64,000 nt of DNA from Burkholderia sp. S171 (GTDB lineage Bacteria; Pseudomonadota; Gammaproteobacteria; Burkholderiales; Burkholderiaceae): contig NZ_LMUF01000032.1 of assembly GCF_009766085.1 (NCBI RefSeq), positions 30,525 to 94,524 on the forward strand, in the 5' to 3' direction. Below, piece after piece: positions 62,555 through 64,000 of the stretch. Under the pieces are notes generated by a model. It ran no database searches. It worked only from the letters and a program-made list of their open reading frames with translations, and had not been told where the DNA came from. Each line of letters starts with the position of its first letter. Position 1 is the first letter of the stretch. The position numbers were made by a program, and so were the translations under genes.

Positions 62555-62604
62555 ACGCCTGCCTATGGCAAGTAACCACGTGTGTTCGTAGATGTTCTTG
62601 CGGC

Positions 62605-62799
62605 TCACTGCTTCACCCAGCCCATGTGGGCGTATGCGTCAGAGCATGTGTCGATTTCGTGCTGCGCGATGATCGGAAAGACGCCAGGTGTCGATGCGTT
62701 GCATTGAGCGACCTGCCCTGTTTTCAAATCTTTGAACACGGCCGGTGAGGCACACGCTGCCATTAGGATCGCCGAGATGATCACGAACATCCTTTTCAT
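62605..62799 (-). CDS. Small lipoprotein
   Basis: 64 residues. The lipobox ILMAAC puts the lipidated cysteine at 16, after a short positively charged start (MKRMFVIISA). The mature part has two further cysteines (VAQCNAS, DTCSDAYAHMGWVK). This resembles the small lipoproteins with a conserved ...C...C...GW pattern in Burkholderia genomes. Function unknown. Confidence 0.75.
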   Translation of the reverse strand: MKRMFVIISAILMAACASPAVFKDLKTGQVAQCNASTPGVFPIIAQHEIDTCSDAYAHMGWVKQ

Positions 62800-62858
62800 C
62801 GTTATCGGTCTCTATGCTGTTCATTACAACGGGCTTCGACTCACGGAATAGCCCGCAA

Positions 62859-63116
62859 CTAGACGAACACATGAGATCTTACGTCGTCCTCGAAATCGAC
62901 CGTCCAGTGTGTGCCGTTACCAGCAATGTATCCACGAGTAATATTGGCGAAACTAACCATAACCTCGCGCTCCAACACCTTGATGTCATCGGTCCCGACT
63001 AAATCTTCTGTATAAGACACGGTAAATGCGTCTGGCGCGAGCCCGGCATCCAAGCAGACTGTTCGGAAGTCTTTCTGCTCGCTTCGGGGCAAATCGTCGA
63101 AGGTCTTGTTGGCCAT
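62859..63116 (-). CDS. Small hypothetical protein
   Basis: 85 residues from the ATG at 63116 (MANKTFDDLPRSEQKDF), 6 bases after GGAG; a longer frame to 63242 lacks a site. Not recognised. Composition is ordinary and soluble, with one cysteine (RTVCLDAGLAPDAF), and the end reads GTHWTVDFEDDVRSHVFV. No signal or membrane segment. It may have no partner; the lipoprotein gene follows 59 bases later on the same strand. Confidence 0.6.
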   Translation of the reverse strand: MANKTFDDLPRSEQKDFRTVCLDAGLAPDAFTVSYTEDLVGTDDIKVLEREVMVSFANITRGYIAGNGTHWTVDFEDDVRSHVFV

Positions 63117-63389
63117 TTCCGTCTCCACGTGATCTAGCACGATCGTAGCACGCGGTAGCTGCCAACCGTTGGCTCCGCCATTGGCAGCTACCCTCTCGCG
63201 GGCGAAGCCTCCAAGGTAGTGTTTGAGAGTCGGAAGCGCCACCGGGAAAGCACCGCTAGCGTCGATACCTCGCCAGCATTGGAGGTAGCGGAGTAGCGAA
63301 AAATTCGGAGCCGTCTAGGCAGACAGTCAGCCTCCGAACAAACCGCTGTCATTCGGTCCGGTTGCCGACGCCACGCTCAGAACGGATCA

Positions 63390-63690
63390 CTACGCACGGC
63401 GACTTATCTTCATTGGCGCGCGCCCGGTCGAGGGCCTCACGACGATCTTGTCATGCGGAATGATGATGCTCGTGGTCGTTGGGGCAACGCCAGCCAAAAT
63501 GTCAACGAGCATTGCCACCGACTCGTAGCCCAGTCGGTCAAGCGGGTACAAGATCGAGTCACAGCCGGGTTTAAGAGTTTCGCCACAGGTCTGTCATAGA
63601 AGCTTGCAACTGACAGGTCTTTGGGTACATTAAACCCCTGCCGATGTGCTTCATGCATCGCGCCGGCATTGTCAACTTGCGGAGAATGAG
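63390..63690 (-). pseudogene. LacI-family regulator remnant (C-terminal part)
   Basis: Minus strand: DNAGAMHEAHRQGFNVPKDL and SVASFYDRPVAKLLNPAVTR, then in another frame YPLDRLGYESVAMLVDILAG and SIIIPHDKIVVR, which together follow the C-terminal ligand-binding domain of LacI/GalR regulators. The N-terminal helix-turn-helix is missing, where the IS6-family element begins. Confidence 0.75.
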
Positions 63691-63718
63691 GCGGCACGAC
63701 GGAAGGTGGGACAACTAA

Positions 63719-64000
63719 TCAAAAAGCAGTCGACGGATTTTGGGCGAGTTCGGCGAATTCGCGCCATGCAACGAACCGGGCTGCGAGTTGTTTGCGATAG
63801 AGTGAAGCTCGCAGCAAATGCCGCTTGAGCGCGAAATGTTGCCTGATCGGTCCGAAGCACGAGAGAAATTTCTGTGTGCGTTTAGGGTCGCGAAAGCCGC
63901 GCATGCGTCGCTCACGTTCGCGTGTCGGTTGGTGGCTGTTCTCGGCTCGGTTGTTCAGTCGGGCTGCGGCTTTAACGAAGACGTGCTTCACGTTAGCAAG
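63719..64000 (-). mobile_element. IS6-family transposase, C-terminal part (cut by window edge)
   Basis: The minus strand is open from the window end to 63719 and encodes LANVKHVFVKAAARLNNRAE, then NSHQPTRERERRMRGFRDPK and RTQKFLSCFGPIRQHFALKR, the IS6/IS26-type DDE transposase C-terminus containing the catalytic Glu region (NRAENSHQ). The rest lies beyond the window. Terminal inverted repeats were not recognised. Confidence 0.88.

Overview
The window looks like chromosomal DNA of a Burkholderiaceae member, most like Paraburkholderia or Caballeronia. This is inferred from GC-rich coding sequence, an OsmC-YcaO fusion, LysR/HxlR-regulated oxidoreductase clusters and a Wzx/Wzy-type exopolysaccharide locus. 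Genus and species cannot be fixed by eye. No rRNA, tRNA or CRISPR array was recognised.

Layout. (1) 1-3,000: the 3' end of a CsgH-like curli gene, then an OsmC-YcaO protein. (2) 3,200-12,800: an oxidoreductase and stress region. It holds an exported nicotinamidase, two quinone-oxidoreductase-like enzymes, a peroxiredoxin-like protein divergent from a LysR regulator, two NmrA-like reductase paralogs around a MetX-like hydrolase, and an Old Yellow Enzyme. (3) 13,700-17,100: two tandem S13 (PBP4/DacB-type) lipoproteins. (4) 17,449-26,628: a very tight five-gene run of TpsA exoprotein, TpsB transporter, FecR-domain protein, SulP transporter with STAS and cyclic-nucleotide-binding domains, and CHASE2-adenylate cyclase. 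It joins two-partner secretion to a self-contained cyclic-nucleotide circuit and is the most interesting block here. (5) 26,800-34,950: a second redox region of small SDR, F420-type and NTF2-like genes. It has LysR and two HxlR regulators, recognisable operators, and three copies of a degenerate repeat placed between the gene cassettes.

(6) 35,000-39,300: a glycoside hydrolase among wrecked mobile DNA (IS5 and IS110 transposases, group II intron reverse transcriptase). (7) 39,334-53,107: an exopolysaccharide locus with glycosyltransferases, a sugar-phosphate transferase, a polysaccharide deacetylase, a parallel beta-helix lyase/hydrolase-like protein, a Wzc-type tyrosine kinase, flippase, polymerase and acyltransferase. 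It lacks a visible wza or wzb and any sugar-nucleotide genes. A run of three ~100 bp tandem repeats lies inside it. (8) 53,800-57,100: GMC oxidoreductase, a CPYC peroxiredoxin-like protein and an alpha/beta hydrolase. (9) 57,300-64,000: a toxin-antitoxin island with an intact Xre/MbcA-RES pair, a broken second RES gene, an AbiEi antitoxin with a frameshifted AbiEii toxin, several unknown small genes, a decayed LacI regulator and an IS6-family transposase cut by the window edge.

How the genes work together. Regions 2 and 5 look like an electrophile/quinone/peroxide defence repertoire assembled by duplication and cassette gain. Region 7 is an assembly line: lipid-linked repeat unit made by the transferase and glycosyltransferases, flipped by Wzx, polymerised by the EpsG-type protein under Wzc control, and decorated or trimmed by acyltransferase, deacetylase and lyase. 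All functions are inferred from sequence.
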